From Arthrobacter sp. B3I4 (GTDB taxonomy: Bacteria; Actinomycetota; Actinomycetes; Actinomycetales; Micrococcaceae), in contig NZ_JAUSYK010000001.1 in the NCBI RefSeq assembly GCF_030816855.1, positions 310,001-374,000 on the forward strand: a stretch of DNA of 64,000 bases, read 5' to 3'. Within the stretch, counting starts at the first letter, position 1; each line of letters starts with the position of its first letter. The translations under genes and the position numbers were made by a program. The notes under the pieces are model-generated. The model was not told where the DNA came from, ran no database searches, and was given only the letters and a program-made list of their open reading frames with translations. Shown here piece by piece: positions 16,401-25,156 of the stretch.

Positions 16401-18461
16401 AAGGTCATCGAGGCCACGGAGCGTGAACTGCAGCGGCTGGCCCCGGACCGGAAGATGCGCGGGCTGGAGGGCGTCGCCGACCTGCTGCGGCTGCTGGGTC
16501 CGCTCACCCCCGAGGAAGTCGCCGTCCGGCTGGAGGGGGCCGAGAGTGCCACGGCGGGGATAGCCGGTGCAGCCCCCAGCACGGCCGACGCCGCCGCGCA
16601 CCTGGCCGTGCTGCAGCGGGCCAACCGCGCCATCAAGGTCAACATCGGCGGCGTCGAGCGGTTCGCCGCCGTCGAGGACGCCGCGAGGCTGCGCGACGCG
16701 CTCGGCGTTCCGCTGCCGATGGGCGTGCCGCTGGCCTTCATCGAACCCGTCGCGGACCCCCTCGGTGACCTGGTCTCACGCTACGCCCGCACCCATGGTC
16801 CGTTCACCGCCGCCGAGGCCGCCGCCCGGCTGGGGCTCGGTGTCGCCGTCGTCGGCACCGCGCTGAAACGGCTCGGTGCTGACGGACGCGTCGTCGAAGG
16901 AGAGTTCCGGCCCCACGCCGCACCGCCGGAGCATGAAGGCCCTGCGGACGTTTCCGAAGAAACCGCCACGCCCGCCCCCGCCCCGCCCGCTGCGCCGCCC
17001 GTCGTCCTGCCAGGGGGTCCGGTCAGCGAATGGTGCGACGCCGAGGTGCTCCGCAAGTTGCGCCGGCGTTCGCTGGCAGCGCTGCGCGCCGAGGTCGAGC
17101 CCGTGGACAACGCCGCGTACGGGCGGTTCCTGCCCGCCTGGCAAAACGTCCGGACCCCAGGAAGCCGGGGACAGTCGGCGCTGCGGGGGCTCGACGGCAT
17201 CATCACCGCCGTCGACCAACTCTCCGGCGTGCCGATTCCGGCGTCCGCCTGGGAACCGCTGGTGCTGGCCAGCCGCGTCTCCAACTACCAGCCTGCGATG
17301 CTGGACGAACTCATGGCCGCCGGGGAGGTCCTTTGGTCAGGGGCCGGCTCGCTGCCCGGCAACGACGGCTGGATCAGCCTGCACCTCGCCGATTCAGCCG
17401 AACTGACGCTGAACCCTGCCCTGGATTTCGTGCCCGGGGACGCCCAGCAGCGGCTGCTGGACCACCTCCAGAACAACGGCGGCGGCTACTTCTTCCGGCA
17501 GCTGACCGACGTTGCCGGCGGCATGGACACCGTGCTGAGCGACCAGGACGTCGTCTCCGCGCTCTGGGACCTGGCCTGGGCAGGCCGGATCACCGGCGAC
17601 ACCTTCGCCCCGGTCCGCGCCCTGATCGCCGGCGGGCATACCGCGCACCGGCAGGTCGGGCGGGCCCCGCGGGCCCGCGCACCGAGGCTCAGTCGACTGG
17701 GCCGCTCGCACGGAACCGGCCTGCTCGGCTCCCCCGGCCTCACCGGCGGCCGGTACGGCACTGCCGGCGGTGCCGCCACACCTCCGCTGGCTGCGGGGCG
17801 CTGGTCCGCCCTGCCGGCCCCGGAACTGGACCCCACCATCCACGCCCGGGCCACCGCCGAACTCCTGCTCGACCGGTACGGCGTAGTCACCCGGGGCTCG
17901 GTCATGGCGGAGAACATCCTGGGCGGCTTCGGCCTGATGTACAAGGTGCTGGCCCGGCTGGAAGAAGCTGGACGCTGCCGCCGCGGCTACTTCATCGAAC
18001 ACCTCGGCGCTGCCCAGTTCGCGGTGCCGGCGACGGTGGACCGGCTGCGGTCCTACGTCGAGGACGCCCAGGTGCACAAGGCCGAACCGGTCGCCCTGGC
18101 GCTCGCCGCCACCGACCCGGCCAACCCCTACGGCGCGGCCCTGCCCTGGCCGGCCCTCGACGTCGAAGCCGGAACCGGCCACCGACCGGGCCGGAAGGCC
18201 GGCGCCCTCGTGGTGCTGGTCGACGGCGCGCTGGTCCTGTATGTGGAGCGCGGGGGCAAGACCCTGCTCGCCTTCAGCACCGACACCGATGTCCTCGCTG
18301 CCGCCGGCGCAGCCCTCGTGGGGGTGGTGACCCGCGGCGCCGTCGACAAGCTGATCATGGAAAAGGTCAACGGCCACGGCATCCTGGACACCCCCGTCGC
18401 CGGCGCCCTGGCCCAGGCCGGCGCCTACTCCACGCCGAAGGGGTTGAGGATCCGTGCCTGA
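13455..18461 (+). CDS. lhr: Lhr-type ATP-dependent DNA helicase
   Basis: This very large superfamily 2 helicase (1668 residues) is of the Lhr type. Walker A is APTGSGKTLAAFLWALDRL near residue 54, the DEVH box is IIVDEVHAVAGTKRG near 197, and motif VI is QRVGRAGHQVG. The Lhr core with its winged helix and beta barrel extends to about residue 900, and the long C-terminal domain typical of bacterial Lhr follows. Gly/Ser-rich insertions occur near residues 355 and 615. The product unwinds RNA:DNA hybrids 3' to 5' in characterised homologues and is tied to DNA repair. GGAGG stands unusually close to the ATG. The 3' end overlaps the glycosylase gene by 8 bases. Confidence 0.95.
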   Translation: MKGQERAGGTLAAEAMDRFSRPTREWFLGAFSAPTPAQNGAWNAISSGSHALVVAPTGSGKTLAAFLWALDRLLVSAPAAPAELPGLPGPGAGTAKAARQKAPKRKTRVLYISPLKALGVDVERNLRAPLIGITQTAKRLGLPAPLTTVGVRSGDTTAADRRSLLSHPPDILITTPESLFLMLTSKARETLDEVDTIIVDEVHAVAGTKRGAHLAVSLERLDALLPKPAQRIGLSATVEPKELVAQFLAGSAPVEIVAPPSKKTWDLTVSVPVEDMSDLQGAAGAFDSGPASGLQPQASIWPHVEEKIVDLVLANQSTIVFANSRRLAERLTARLNEIYAERQLMAEGGGWDEPGGSAGSAGGLPASTATPAHMMAQAGSTSGADPVLARAHHGSVSKDQRALIEDDLKSGRLRCVVATSSLELGIDMGAVDLVVQVESPPSVASGLQRVGRAGHQVGEVSQGVLFPKHRADLVHTAITVERMLDGKIERLFVPANPLDILAQQTVAATALGAIDVEEWFSTVRRSAPFASLPRSAFEATLDLLAGRYPSDEFAELRPRIVWDRNAGTIEGRPGAQRLAVTSGGTIPDRGLFGVYIIGTEVEGTGSSGGSGSGGSSSGDAKAAGTASTAKGGRRVGELDEEMVYESRVGDVFALGATSWKIEDITHDRVLVSPAFGQPGKLPFWKGDSLGRPVDLGRALGAFVRELSASDVGPAAERCKASGLDDFAANNLIQYLAEQKAATEVVPSDTTLVVERFHDELGDWRVVLHSPFGMPVHAPWALAVGQRLHQRYGMDGSAMAADDGIVLRVPMMEDEPPGAELFLFEPEELEQIVTAEVGGSALFASRFRECAARALLLPRQTPGKRQPLWQQRQRSAQLLDVARKYPTFPIVLETVRECLQDVYDLPALKDIAASIERRELRILQTTTQQPSPFAKSLLFGYVAQFLYEGDSPLAERRAAALALDSTLLNELLGRVELRELLDAKVIEATERELQRLAPDRKMRGLEGVADLLRLLGPLTPEEVAVRLEGAESATAGIAGAAPSTADAAAHLAVLQRANRAIKVNIGGVERFAAVEDAARLRDALGVPLPMGVPLAFIEPVADPLGDLVSRYARTHGPFTAAEAAARLGLGVAVVGTALKRLGADGRVVEGEFRPHAAPPEHEGPADVSEETATPAPAPPAAPPVVLPGGPVSEWCDAEVLRKLRRRSLAALRAEVEPVDNAAYGRFLPAWQNVRTPGSRGQSALRGLDGIITAVDQLSGVPIPASAWEPLVLASRVSNYQPAMLDELMAAGEVLWSGAGSLPGNDGWISLHLADSAELTLNPALDFVPGDAQQRLLDHLQNNGGGYFFRQLTDVAGGMDTVLSDQDVVSALWDLAWAGRITGDTFAPVRALIAGGHTAHRQVGRAPRARAPRLSRLGRSHGTGLLGSPGLTGGRYGTAGGAATPPLAAGRWSALPAPELDPTIHARATAELLLDRYGVVTRGSVMAENILGGFGLMYKVLARLEEAGRCRRGYFIEHLGAAQFAVPATVDRLRSYVEDAQVHKAEPVALALAATDPANPYGAALPWPALDVEAGTGHRPGRKAGALVVLVDGALVLYVERGGKTLLAFSTDTDVLAAAGAALVGVVTRGAVDKLIMEKVNGHGILDTPVAGALAQAGAYSTPKGLRIRA

Positions 18462-19302
18462 GGGCGATTCCGTGTTCCGCGCCGCGGCGCAGTTGCATGC
18501 GGCACTGGCGGGCAAGGAGCTGCTCGCGTCCGACTTCCGGGTGCCCCGCTTCGCGACCCTCAAGCTGGGCGGCTGGACCGTTGAAGAGGTCGTGCCCCGC
18601 GGCAAACACCTGCTGATGCGGGTGGCAGGCCCCCGGCCGGTGGACCGGCTCACCATCCACTCGCATCTGAAGATGGAGGGGACCTGGCAGGTTTACCCTC
18701 CCGGCGGCCGCTGGCGTAAGCCCGGGTTCACCGCCCGCTGCGTGCTGCGCACAGCCTCAGCGGACGCCGTCGGGTTTTCCCTGGGCCTGCTGGAAGTCAT
18801 CCCGACCGCGGAGGAGGCCAACATCGTGGGCCACCTCGGACCGGACCTGCTCGGCCCCGACTGGGACATGGTGGAGGCCGAACGGCGCCTGCTCGCCGCA
18901 CCCGAGGTGCCCGTCGGCGTCGCCCTGCTGGACCAGCGCAACCTGGCCGGCATCGGCAACATCTACCGCTGCGAGGCGTGCTTCCTCTCCGGGGTGCACC
19001 CGGCGTCGCCCGTCTCAGCGGTTCCGGACCTCGCGGCCATGATCACCGACGCAAAGGTCCTGCTGTCGGCAAACCTGGGCCCGGGGCGCCGGACCACTGT
19101 GCTCAATGCCAGCGGCATCCCGGTGGGCAGAACGGCCGGCCGGCCCGGCTACTGGGTGTACCGGCGCGAACACCAGCCATGCCTTAAATGCGGCACCCCC
19201 ATCCGCCGCGGAGTTCTCGCCAGGGACAGCGGGACCGAGGAGCGCGACATCTACTTCTGCCCGCGCTGCCAGCCGCCGCCCGGCAAACCGGGAACCGCCT
19301 GA
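18454..19302 (+). CDS. Fpg/Nei-family DNA glycosylase
   Basis: This 282-residue glycosylase/AP lyase starts at a GTG, and the mature N-terminus PEGDSVFRAA supplies the catalytic proline and glutamate of the Fpg/Nei family. The helix-two-turn-helix part contains LLDQRNLAGIGNIYRCE with the conserved Asn/Gly. The C-terminal zinc finger is complete: CLKCG then CPRC. It resembles actinobacterial Nei2, which removes oxidised pyrimidines. The start sits inside the last codons of lhr, so the helicase and glycosylase are made together, in line with a joint role in repair. Confidence 0.93.
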   Translation: MPEGDSVFRAAAQLHAALAGKELLASDFRVPRFATLKLGGWTVEEVVPRGKHLLMRVAGPRPVDRLTIHSHLKMEGTWQVYPPGGRWRKPGFTARCVLRTASADAVGFSLGLLEVIPTAEEANIVGHLGPDLLGPDWDMVEAERRLLAAPEVPVGVALLDQRNLAGIGNIYRCEACFLSGVHPASPVSAVPDLAAMITDAKVLLSANLGPGRRTTVLNASGIPVGRTAGRPGYWVYRREHQPCLKCGTPIRRGVLARDSGTEERDIYFCPRCQPPPGKPGTA

Positions 19303-19309
19303 CGGGGCG

Positions 19310-19954
19310 CTACGACGCCGGCGCCGACGTGCCGATCCCCGGGGCCTCCGGCTCGGGCAGCGTTTCACGCCGGGAAGCCGGTTGCGGCACAGTAAATCTC
19401 GGCAGCATGAGCTGGACCAGCGGGCCGATCGCCAGGGCGTACAGCACGGTCCCCAGGCCCACCGCGCCGCCCAGGAGCCAGCCGGCGGCGAGGACAACCA
19501 CTTCGATGCCGGTCCGGATGACTCCCACCGTCCACCCGGTGCGTGCCGCGAGCCCGGTCATCAGCCCGTCCCGCGGCCCCGGTCCGAGGCGCGCGCCGAT
19601 GTAAAAAGCCGAGCCCACACCGTTGAGCAACACCCCTCCGACCAACAGTGCGACCTGGCCGCCGAGGTGGGAAAACTGCGGTATCAGCGCCAGTCCGGCG
19701 TCGGCAAACACACCCACCAGCACGGCGTTGGCGACGGTGCCCACGCCAGGCCGCTGCCGGAGCGGAATCCACAGCAGCAGCACCAAAAAACTGACGATGA
19801 CCAGCACCGCACCAAGGCTCAGCCCGGCCCTGCCCGCAAGCCCCTGATGAAAGACGTCCCACGGGGCCAAGCCAAGCCCAGCGCGGACGACCATGGCCAG
19901 GGATACGCCGAACATGGCGAGGCCAATCAGGAGCTGAAGGAGTCTGCGCGTCAT
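19310..19954 (-). CDS. YczE/YitT-like membrane protein
   Basis: This integral membrane protein of about 214 residues has five hydrophobic segments. The sequences LAPWDVFHQGLAGR and GPGPRDGLMTGLAARTG are typical of the YczE/YyaS group, whose role is unclear. The family sequence begins at MTRRLLQLLIGL, so I take the ATG at 19954; a GTG one codon earlier has better spacing to an AGGA. Longer frames running past 20,000 would cross a palindromic repeat and are not believed. It is convergent with nei with only 7 bases between, and divergent from the pseudouridine synthase. Confidence 0.8.
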   Translation of the reverse strand: MTRRLLQLLIGLAMFGVSLAMVVRAGLGLAPWDVFHQGLAGRAGLSLGAVLVIVSFLVLLLWIPLRQRPGVGTVANAVLVGVFADAGLALIPQFSHLGGQVALLVGGVLLNGVGSAFYIGARLGPGPRDGLMTGLAARTGWTVGVIRTGIEVVVLAAGWLLGGAVGLGTVLYALAIGPLVQLMLPRFTVPQPASRRETLPEPEAPGIGTSAPAS

Positions 19955-20058
19955 CACAGGCACTATCCTGCCACCCTCCGGGGGCGCCTCCGGAGCCGCA
20001 TTCCGCCGGCCATGCCCATTCCCGCCCCCAGCCTCTTTCGAGGGGCCTCCCGTTCCGT

Positions 20059-20119
20059 GGGTTCCGTCCCGGCTCGCCGTTTCGAAACGTCGAGCCGGGC
20101 GGGAACCCGCGAGCCCGGC
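20059..20119. repeat. Long palindromic repeat, copy 1
   Basis: A near-perfect palindrome runs from GGGTTCC at 20059 to GGGAACCC ending near 20108, centred on CGTTTCGAAACG, with three mismatches in each 26-base arm. The same sequence, less symmetrical, returns at 45109-45169. This copy lies between two divergent genes, so it is not simply a terminator. Its function is unknown. Confidence 0.75.
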
Positions 20120-20178
20120 CGCTGTCGGGACACCCGGGCGGGAGCCAGCCAAGGGCGGCAAAGTAGAATAGGTCCGTG

Positions 20179-21108
20179 ATGCAATCCCCCCTGCCCGTGC
20201 GCGACGGCGTGAACGCGACCCGCCTGCGTTTGCCGGAGGAAGGGCCCTGGGAGACCGCCATGGATTACATGATGCACCGGTGGGGCCACATCGACCCACA
20301 GGGCATCGAGGACCGCTTCGACGCCGGGGAAATCGTCGGCGACGCCGGCATTCCGCTGGACCGCACCACCCCGCTGCAGCGCTACACCTTCATCTGGTAC
20401 TACCGCACGCTGCCGCCGGAGACGCGGATCCCGGTGGAACTGAACATCCTGCACCAGGACGACCACCTCCTGGTCGTTGACAAACCGCACTTCCTGCCCA
20501 CCACCCCCGGCGGCACCTACATTCAGGAATCTGCTCTGGTCCGGTTGCGCAACCAGCTGCAGCTGCCGGACCTGATCCCGATGCACCGCCTGGACCGCAT
20601 GACCGCCGGCATCCTGCTGCTCTCCACGAACCCGGAGACCCGCGGGAAATACCAGGTGCTCTTCGAGAAGCGCCAGGTCCAGAAGGAATACGAGTGCGTG
20701 TCCGCGGCCGAACCCGCGCCTGGGTATCCCGGCGTCGACTTCCCCGTAGTGGTGCGGAACCGGATGACCAAGTCCCGGAGCTACCTGCTCGCCGAGGTGA
20801 TTGAGGGCGAGCCCAACGCCGAAACCCGGATCGAGCGGCTCCGCACTTTCGCCGCTCCGGGGGTCCCGGTCCGCGCGCTGTACCGCCTGGAGCCGCATTC
20901 GGGGAAGACCCACCAGCTGCGCGTCCACATGGCGTCGCTGGGACTTGGGATCGTGAACGATGCGTTCTATCCCGAGCTGCTGGACAAGGCGCCCGATGAC
21001 TACGCTAAGCCGCTGCAACTGCTGGCCCGCGGCATCCGTTTCGTCGACCCGATCTCCGGCAGCCCGGTGGAGTACCGCAGCCGGTTGGAACTTTCCGAAG
21101 CCTCCTGA
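20179..21108 (+). CDS. RluA-family pseudouridine synthase
   Basis: This 309-residue pseudouridine synthase of the RluA/RluC/RluD superfamily has the catalytic aspartate in MHRLDRMTAGILLLS. The substrate-binding segment LEPHSGKTHQLRVHMASLG is intact. There is no N-terminal S4 domain, so it resembles the short RluA-type enzymes that modify specific sites in rRNA or tRNA. GTG at 20176 and ATG at 20179 are both possible starts; I use the ATG. The target position cannot be told from sequence. Confidence 0.9.
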   Translation: MQSPLPVRDGVNATRLRLPEEGPWETAMDYMMHRWGHIDPQGIEDRFDAGEIVGDAGIPLDRTTPLQRYTFIWYYRTLPPETRIPVELNILHQDDHLLVVDKPHFLPTTPGGTYIQESALVRLRNQLQLPDLIPMHRLDRMTAGILLLSTNPETRGKYQVLFEKRQVQKEYECVSAAEPAPGYPGVDFPVVVRNRMTKSRSYLLAEVIEGEPNAETRIERLRTFAAPGVPVRALYRLEPHSGKTHQLRVHMASLGLGIVNDAFYPELLDKAPDDYAKPLQLLARGIRFVDPISGSPVEYRSRLELSEAS

Positions 21109-21164
21109 CGCACTCCCCTGAGGGCCGGCACCCCGCCGCGGAAGATATGCGGTAACTTGTGCCC

Positions 21165-21785
21165 ATGGACCTGGCGAATGCGGACACCTGGGGATCCGCG
21201 ATCTACTTCTGGATCGTCCCCATCGTCCTTGGCGACGCCATCTTTCCGCCGGTCCCCTCCGAGATGGTGGTCATCACCGGCGGAGCCCTCTCCGCCGACG
21301 GCCGCGCCAACGTTTTTCTGGTCGGCATCCTCGCGGCGCTGGCCTCCTGGATCGGCGACCTCGTGGTCTTCCAGCTGTTCAAGCGCCGCCTAAGTCACGT
21401 CCTGGACCGTTGGAGCTGGGGCCGGAAATTCCACAGCGCCGTCCACCAGGCCATCGCCAAGGCCGGCCGCTCGTCCACGTACGGGGCCATCATCGGAATC
21501 CGCTTCATTCCCGGCGGGCGGCTCGCCACCACCGCCGCGGCAGGGATCGCCAACGTGTCCACGCGCGGCTTCAGCTTCTGCGCCGCCTTGGGCGGCACGC
21601 TGTGGGCGGTCTGGTCGGTCGGTCTGGGCTACGCCACCGGCTCGGCCACAAGGCTGCCATTCTGGGCAAGCTCCCTGATCGGGGTGGGCGTAGGTCTGGT
21701 GATCGGTGCCGTCATCGGACTCATCGTCACCCGCCGCCGGGGCAACCGCTCCCCCGTGGTCGAGGACGAGGAACTGGACTTCTAA
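21165..21785 (+). CDS. DedA-family membrane protein
   Basis: This protein of about 206 residues belongs to the DedA/SNARE-associated family. The loop PPVPSEMVVITGGALSADG and the later GIRFIPGGRLATTAAAG are the two conserved re-entrant motifs, the latter with the family arginine. Relatives move lipid carriers across the membrane and affect envelope stress. A GTG two codons upstream is an alternative start. A small hairpin (CCGGC/GCCGG at 21786-21801) lies in the 31-base gap to the next, convergent gene. Confidence 0.9.
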   Translation: MDLANADTWGSAIYFWIVPIVLGDAIFPPVPSEMVVITGGALSADGRANVFLVGILAALASWIGDLVVFQLFKRRLSHVLDRWSWGRKFHSAVHQAIAKAGRSSTYGAIIGIRFIPGGRLATTAAAGIANVSTRGFSFCAALGGTLWAVWSVGLGYATGSATRLPFWASSLIGVGVGLVIGAVIGLIVTRRRGNRSPVVEDEELDF

Positions 21786-21816
21786 CCGGCGTGAGAGCCG
21801 GCGCTAGACCGAGGGA

Positions 21817-22122
21817 TTAGATCGGCGCCCACCGGCCGCGGTTGCGCCGCAGCACCGTCAGCGTCCCGGTCAACGCAACACGTTCGACGGCGTCGCGCAT
21901 CATCGCGGCCGACGTCAGCGCCTGGCTGTTCTCCGCCGCATAAGCCGTGGCGTCCACCAGAAAACGCAGGTTCAGCTGCGGAACCCCGCCGGCGAGCTCG
22001 AGCTGGTTGGATTCGACATGGTGCCGCGTCCCCAGCGCCTCCACGGCTGCCGCCATCACCGCTTCTGGCGGATTGCCCGGTTTGAGTCCGGTAATTTTGA
22101 GTCTGGTCTGGAACGACGGCAT
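21817..22122 (-). CDS. Small conserved protein, unknown
   Basis: This 101-residue protein is not recognised. It has a mixed alpha/beta pattern with no membrane segment: an N-terminal strand (FQTRLKITGL), a helix (PEAVMAAAVEALG), further strands (NQLELAGGVPQLNLRFLVDA) and a basic C-terminus (RRNRGRW). It is not a shadow because the opposite strand has no family match and the frame is bracketed exactly by dedA and ppc. The 39-base gap to ppc on the same strand allows cotranscription. Confidence 0.62.
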   Translation of the reverse strand: MPSFQTRLKITGLKPGNPPEAVMAAAVEALGTRHHVESNQLELAGGVPQLNLRFLVDATAYAAENSQALTSAAMMRDAVERVALTGTLTVLRRNRGRWAPI

Positions 22123-22161
22123 GGATCCACCCTAGCCGCCGACGGCGGGGAGGCTGGGGGG

Positions 22162-24981
22162 CTAACCGGTGTTGCGCAGTCCGGCAGCGACCCCGTTCAC
22201 GGTGATCAACATAGCCCGCTGGAGGCGTTCGTCGATCTCGGCGTTGGACATGTCCCCGCCGGCTGTGCCTTCGGCCCTGATGCGGCGCAGCAGTTCCACC
22301 TGCAGGTAGCTGATCGGGTCCAGATACTGGTCGCGGATCTCGAGTGAGCGCTTGAGCGTCGGCTGCGCGTCCAGCAGCAGATCCTCGCCGGTGAGCTTGC
22401 GGACCTCGGCGACCGTCAGGTCGTACTCGGCCCGGATAGTGCGGAACAGCCGGTGCAGCTCGGCCGGGACCAGGGTCGAGACGTAGTAGCCGGCGATGTC
22501 CATATCCGTCTTGGCCAGGGTCATCTCAACGTTGGAGAGCACCGACCGGAAGAAGTGCCAGCCCTCCATCATCTCCCCCAGCTGGGCCGAGTGGCCTGCC
22601 TCGCGGGCGGCCTTGAGTCCGGAACCGACGCCGAACCAGCCGGGAACGATCTGCCGCGACTGGGTCCAGCCAAACACCCACGGGATGGCGCGCAGACCCT
22701 CCAGGCCCGCGCCGGAATCGGGGCGCTTGGAGGGCCGGGACCCGATGTTCAGCGACCCCAACTGCTCCACCGGTGTGGACGCCATGAAATACGCCGGGAG
22801 GTCCGGGTCATCGATCAGGGTCCGGTACTGGGCGAACGCGGCGTCGGAAATGGTTTCCATAACGTGGCCGTAGCGCTCGCGCTGGTCTTCGGAGGTGCGC
22901 GGGGTGCGGTGCAGCGCCGAACCCTGCAGCACCGCGGCGAGCGAGAGTTCCAGGTTCTCGCGGGCGAGCTCGGGCAGCGAGTACTTGTCGGAGATGACCT
23001 CGCCCTGTTCGGTGAACTTAATTTCCCCCTCGAGCACGCCGTTGGGCTGGGCCATGATCGCGTCGTAGGTGGGGCCACCGCCGCGGCCCACCGACCCGCC
23101 CCGGCCGTGGAAGAGCCGCACGCGGACACCGTGCTTGGCCGCGACATCGCGCAGTTTCCGCTGCGTCTTGTGGATTTCCCACTGGCTGGTGATCACGCCG
23201 GATTCCTTGTTGGAGTCGGAGTAGCCGAGCATGATCTCCTGCATGTCGCCGCGCAAGCGGACCAGTTCCCGGTAGGACGAATCGGACAGCAGCGCATCGA
23301 CGATCTCGGCCGAGGCCCGCAGTTCCTCCACAGTTTCCAGCAGCGGGGCGAAGCCGATCCTGGCGTAGGGCGCCTCGCCGAAGAGGCTGACCAGCCCGGC
23401 TTCGCGGGCCAGGACGGCGGCGGCCAGGACGTCGTCGGCGCCGCGGGTCATCGAAATGATGTAGGTCTCGATCACGTCCGGACCGTAGGTCCGCAGGGCG
23501 CGGCGGATTTCGCGGAAGACGTCGTACGTGCCGTCCGCGGCGCCGTCGAGCTTGATCGGATGGCCGGAAAGCGGGCGGCGGGAAGCGAGCTCGGCGCCGA
23601 GCACCTCGAACCGCTCAGCCCGGCTCAACTCGGCGTAACGCACGCCTGGTCCGCCGAGGCGGTCCATCAGCTGCCCGACGGCGTCGTGGTGGTAGTCGGC
23701 GTGTTCGCGGATGTCCAGCGTCGCCAGGTGCAACCCGAAGGAAGCGATGGCGCGACGGACCCGGGCGAGCGCACCGTCGGCGGCGAGACCGGCGTGGTGG
23801 TGCCGCAGCGAGGTATCCAGCAGGGCCAGCTCGGCCAGGAGCTCCGCGGTGGCGGCGTAATCACGGCCCGGCTCATGGGCCGAACCGGAGGCGACCCGGC
23901 GGCCGGTGTTGAGCAGCTTAGCCTTGATGCAGGTCAGCTTGAGCCGGTACGGTTCCTGGGCGTTGAGCTCCAGGACGCGGCGGTCCAGCCCGGGCAGGTT
24001 CTTCAGGTCGACGTCGATCGACTCCAGCAGCGCCTGGTCGGCGTCGGCCAGTGCGGTCGAGTTGGACAAGATGGAGATCAGCCCGTCGATCAGCGCGATG
24101 CTGATCCGGATGGCGTGCTGGTTCTGGATCTGCAGAATCTCGCGGGTGACCCCGGCCGTGACGTTGGGGTTGCCGTCCCGGTCGCCGCCGATCCACGATC
24201 CGAAGCGGATCGGTGACTTCGAGACGGGGAGGGTGACTCCCTGCCCGTCGAGGAGTTCTGACAGGTCCGAGAGCATCTCCGGCATGGCGTCGGTGAGGAT
24301 GCCGGTGAGGTAGTAGATCGCGTTCCGGGCTTCGTCCACGGGGGTGGGCCGGACCTGGCGGAGCTCATCGGTCTGCCACATCTGGTCGATCACCTCGGCC
24401 AGCTGCCGGTTCTGGCGGCGGCGGGCCGTGGTCCCCTCCGCGGTGGTTTCGGCCAGCACATCGGAGAGCCGGCGGACCTTGTCCAGGACCGAACGGCGGG
24501 AGGCCTCGGTGGGGTGCGCGGTGAAGACCGGCCTGACGTCGAGTTCGTTCACAACATCCTGCAGCACGGCAGTCCCGGCCTTTTCTGCGATCTCCGTGAC
24601 GGCTTTGGCCAGCCAGCCGTCCTTTTCCTGCCGGTTCCGCAGCCCCCGGACCCGGTGCACCTGTTCGGCGGCGTTGACCAGGTGGAAGTAGAAGGCGAAA
24701 GCCCGCACCAGATCGGTAGCCTGCTCAAGCGGCAACGAGCCGAGCAGCTCACGGACCTGGGCGACGACGTCGTACGAGCTCCACGGACCGGTCGCATCAG
24801 CGCCGCCCCGCGCGGCCTCCTTCGATTCCTTGGTGAGCAGACGCACCTGCTCCACGAGATCGAGCAGTTCCGGGCCGTGCTGGCGGACCAGGGATTCGCC
24901 GAGAAGGGTGGACACCCGGCGGACGTCGGCGCGCAGCTCGGAGGCGAGATCGGTGCCGGGAGTCAAGGCAGTGTCAGCCAT
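22162..24981 (-). CDS. ppc: Phosphoenolpyruvate carboxylase
   Basis: This 939-residue enzyme adds bicarbonate to phosphoenolpyruvate to make oxaloacetate, the main anaplerotic step. The first catalytic histidine is in [17 protein letters not shown], the glycine-rich loop is [19 protein letters not shown] with its second active-site residues, and the chain ends in RNTG, the typical PEPC C-terminus that includes the terminal glycine. I chose the ATG at 24981 (MADTALTPG) because the 25 extra residues of the longer frame have no family likeness. The gene has its own transcription unit. Confidence 0.97.
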   Translation of the reverse strand: MADTALTPGTDLASELRADVRRVSTLLGESLVRQHGPELLDLVEQVRLLTKESKEAARGGADATGPWSSYDVVAQVRELLGSLPLEQATDLVRAFAFYFHLVNAAEQVHRVRGLRNRQEKDGWLAKAVTEIAEKAGTAVLQDVVNELDVRPVFTAHPTEASRRSVLDKVRRLSDVLAETTAEGTTARRRQNRQLAEVIDQMWQTDELRQVRPTPVDEARNAIYYLTGILTDAMPEMLSDLSELLDGQGVTLPVSKSPIRFGSWIGGDRDGNPNVTAGVTREILQIQNQHAIRISIALIDGLISILSNSTALADADQALLESIDVDLKNLPGLDRRVLELNAQEPYRLKLTCIKAKLLNTGRRVASGSAHEPGRDYAATAELLAELALLDTSLRHHHAGLAADGALARVRRAIASFGLHLATLDIREHADYHHDAVGQLMDRLGGPGVRYAELSRAERFEVLGAELASRRPLSGHPIKLDGAADGTYDVFREIRRALRTYGPDVIETYIISMTRGADDVLAAAVLAREAGLVSLFGEAPYARIGFAPLLETVEELRASAEIVDALLSDSSYRELVRLRGDMQEIMLGYSDSNKESGVITSQWEIHKTQRKLRDVAAKHGVRVRLFHGRGGSVGRGGGPTYDAIMAQPNGVLEGEIKFTEQGEVISDKYSLPELARENLELSLAAVLQGSALHRTPRTSEDQRERYGHVMETISDAAFAQYRTLIDDPDLPAYFMASTPVEQLGSLNIGSRPSKRPDSGAGLEGLRAIPWVFGWTQSRQIVPGWFGVGSGLKAAREAGHSAQLGEMMEGWHFFRSVLSNVEMTLAKTDMDIAGYYVSTLVPAELHRLFRTIRAEYDLTVAEVRKLTGEDLLLDAQPTLKRSLEIRDQYLDPISYLQVELLRRIRAEGTAGGDMSNAEIDERLQRAMLITVNGVAAGLRNTG

Positions 24982-25156
24982 GGAAACAATCTTTCGAGGG
25001 TTCGACTTGGCTCGTACACTGCGCTGGATACTGTGAGCCGGGTTACTTGTACCCATGGGATGTTACTCGGCTCACCCTCCTGCGGGGAATCCGTCTCAGA
25101 TCGTGCCCGGCGTCTTTGCGTTCAGGGGCGGCCAGTCCGGCGCCCGCCGGCGAGGG

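Noticed and set aside
22453..24216. 587-codon plus-strand frame inside ppc
   Set aside because: The minus strand encodes PEP carboxylase with all catalytic motifs, so this is an antisense shadow.
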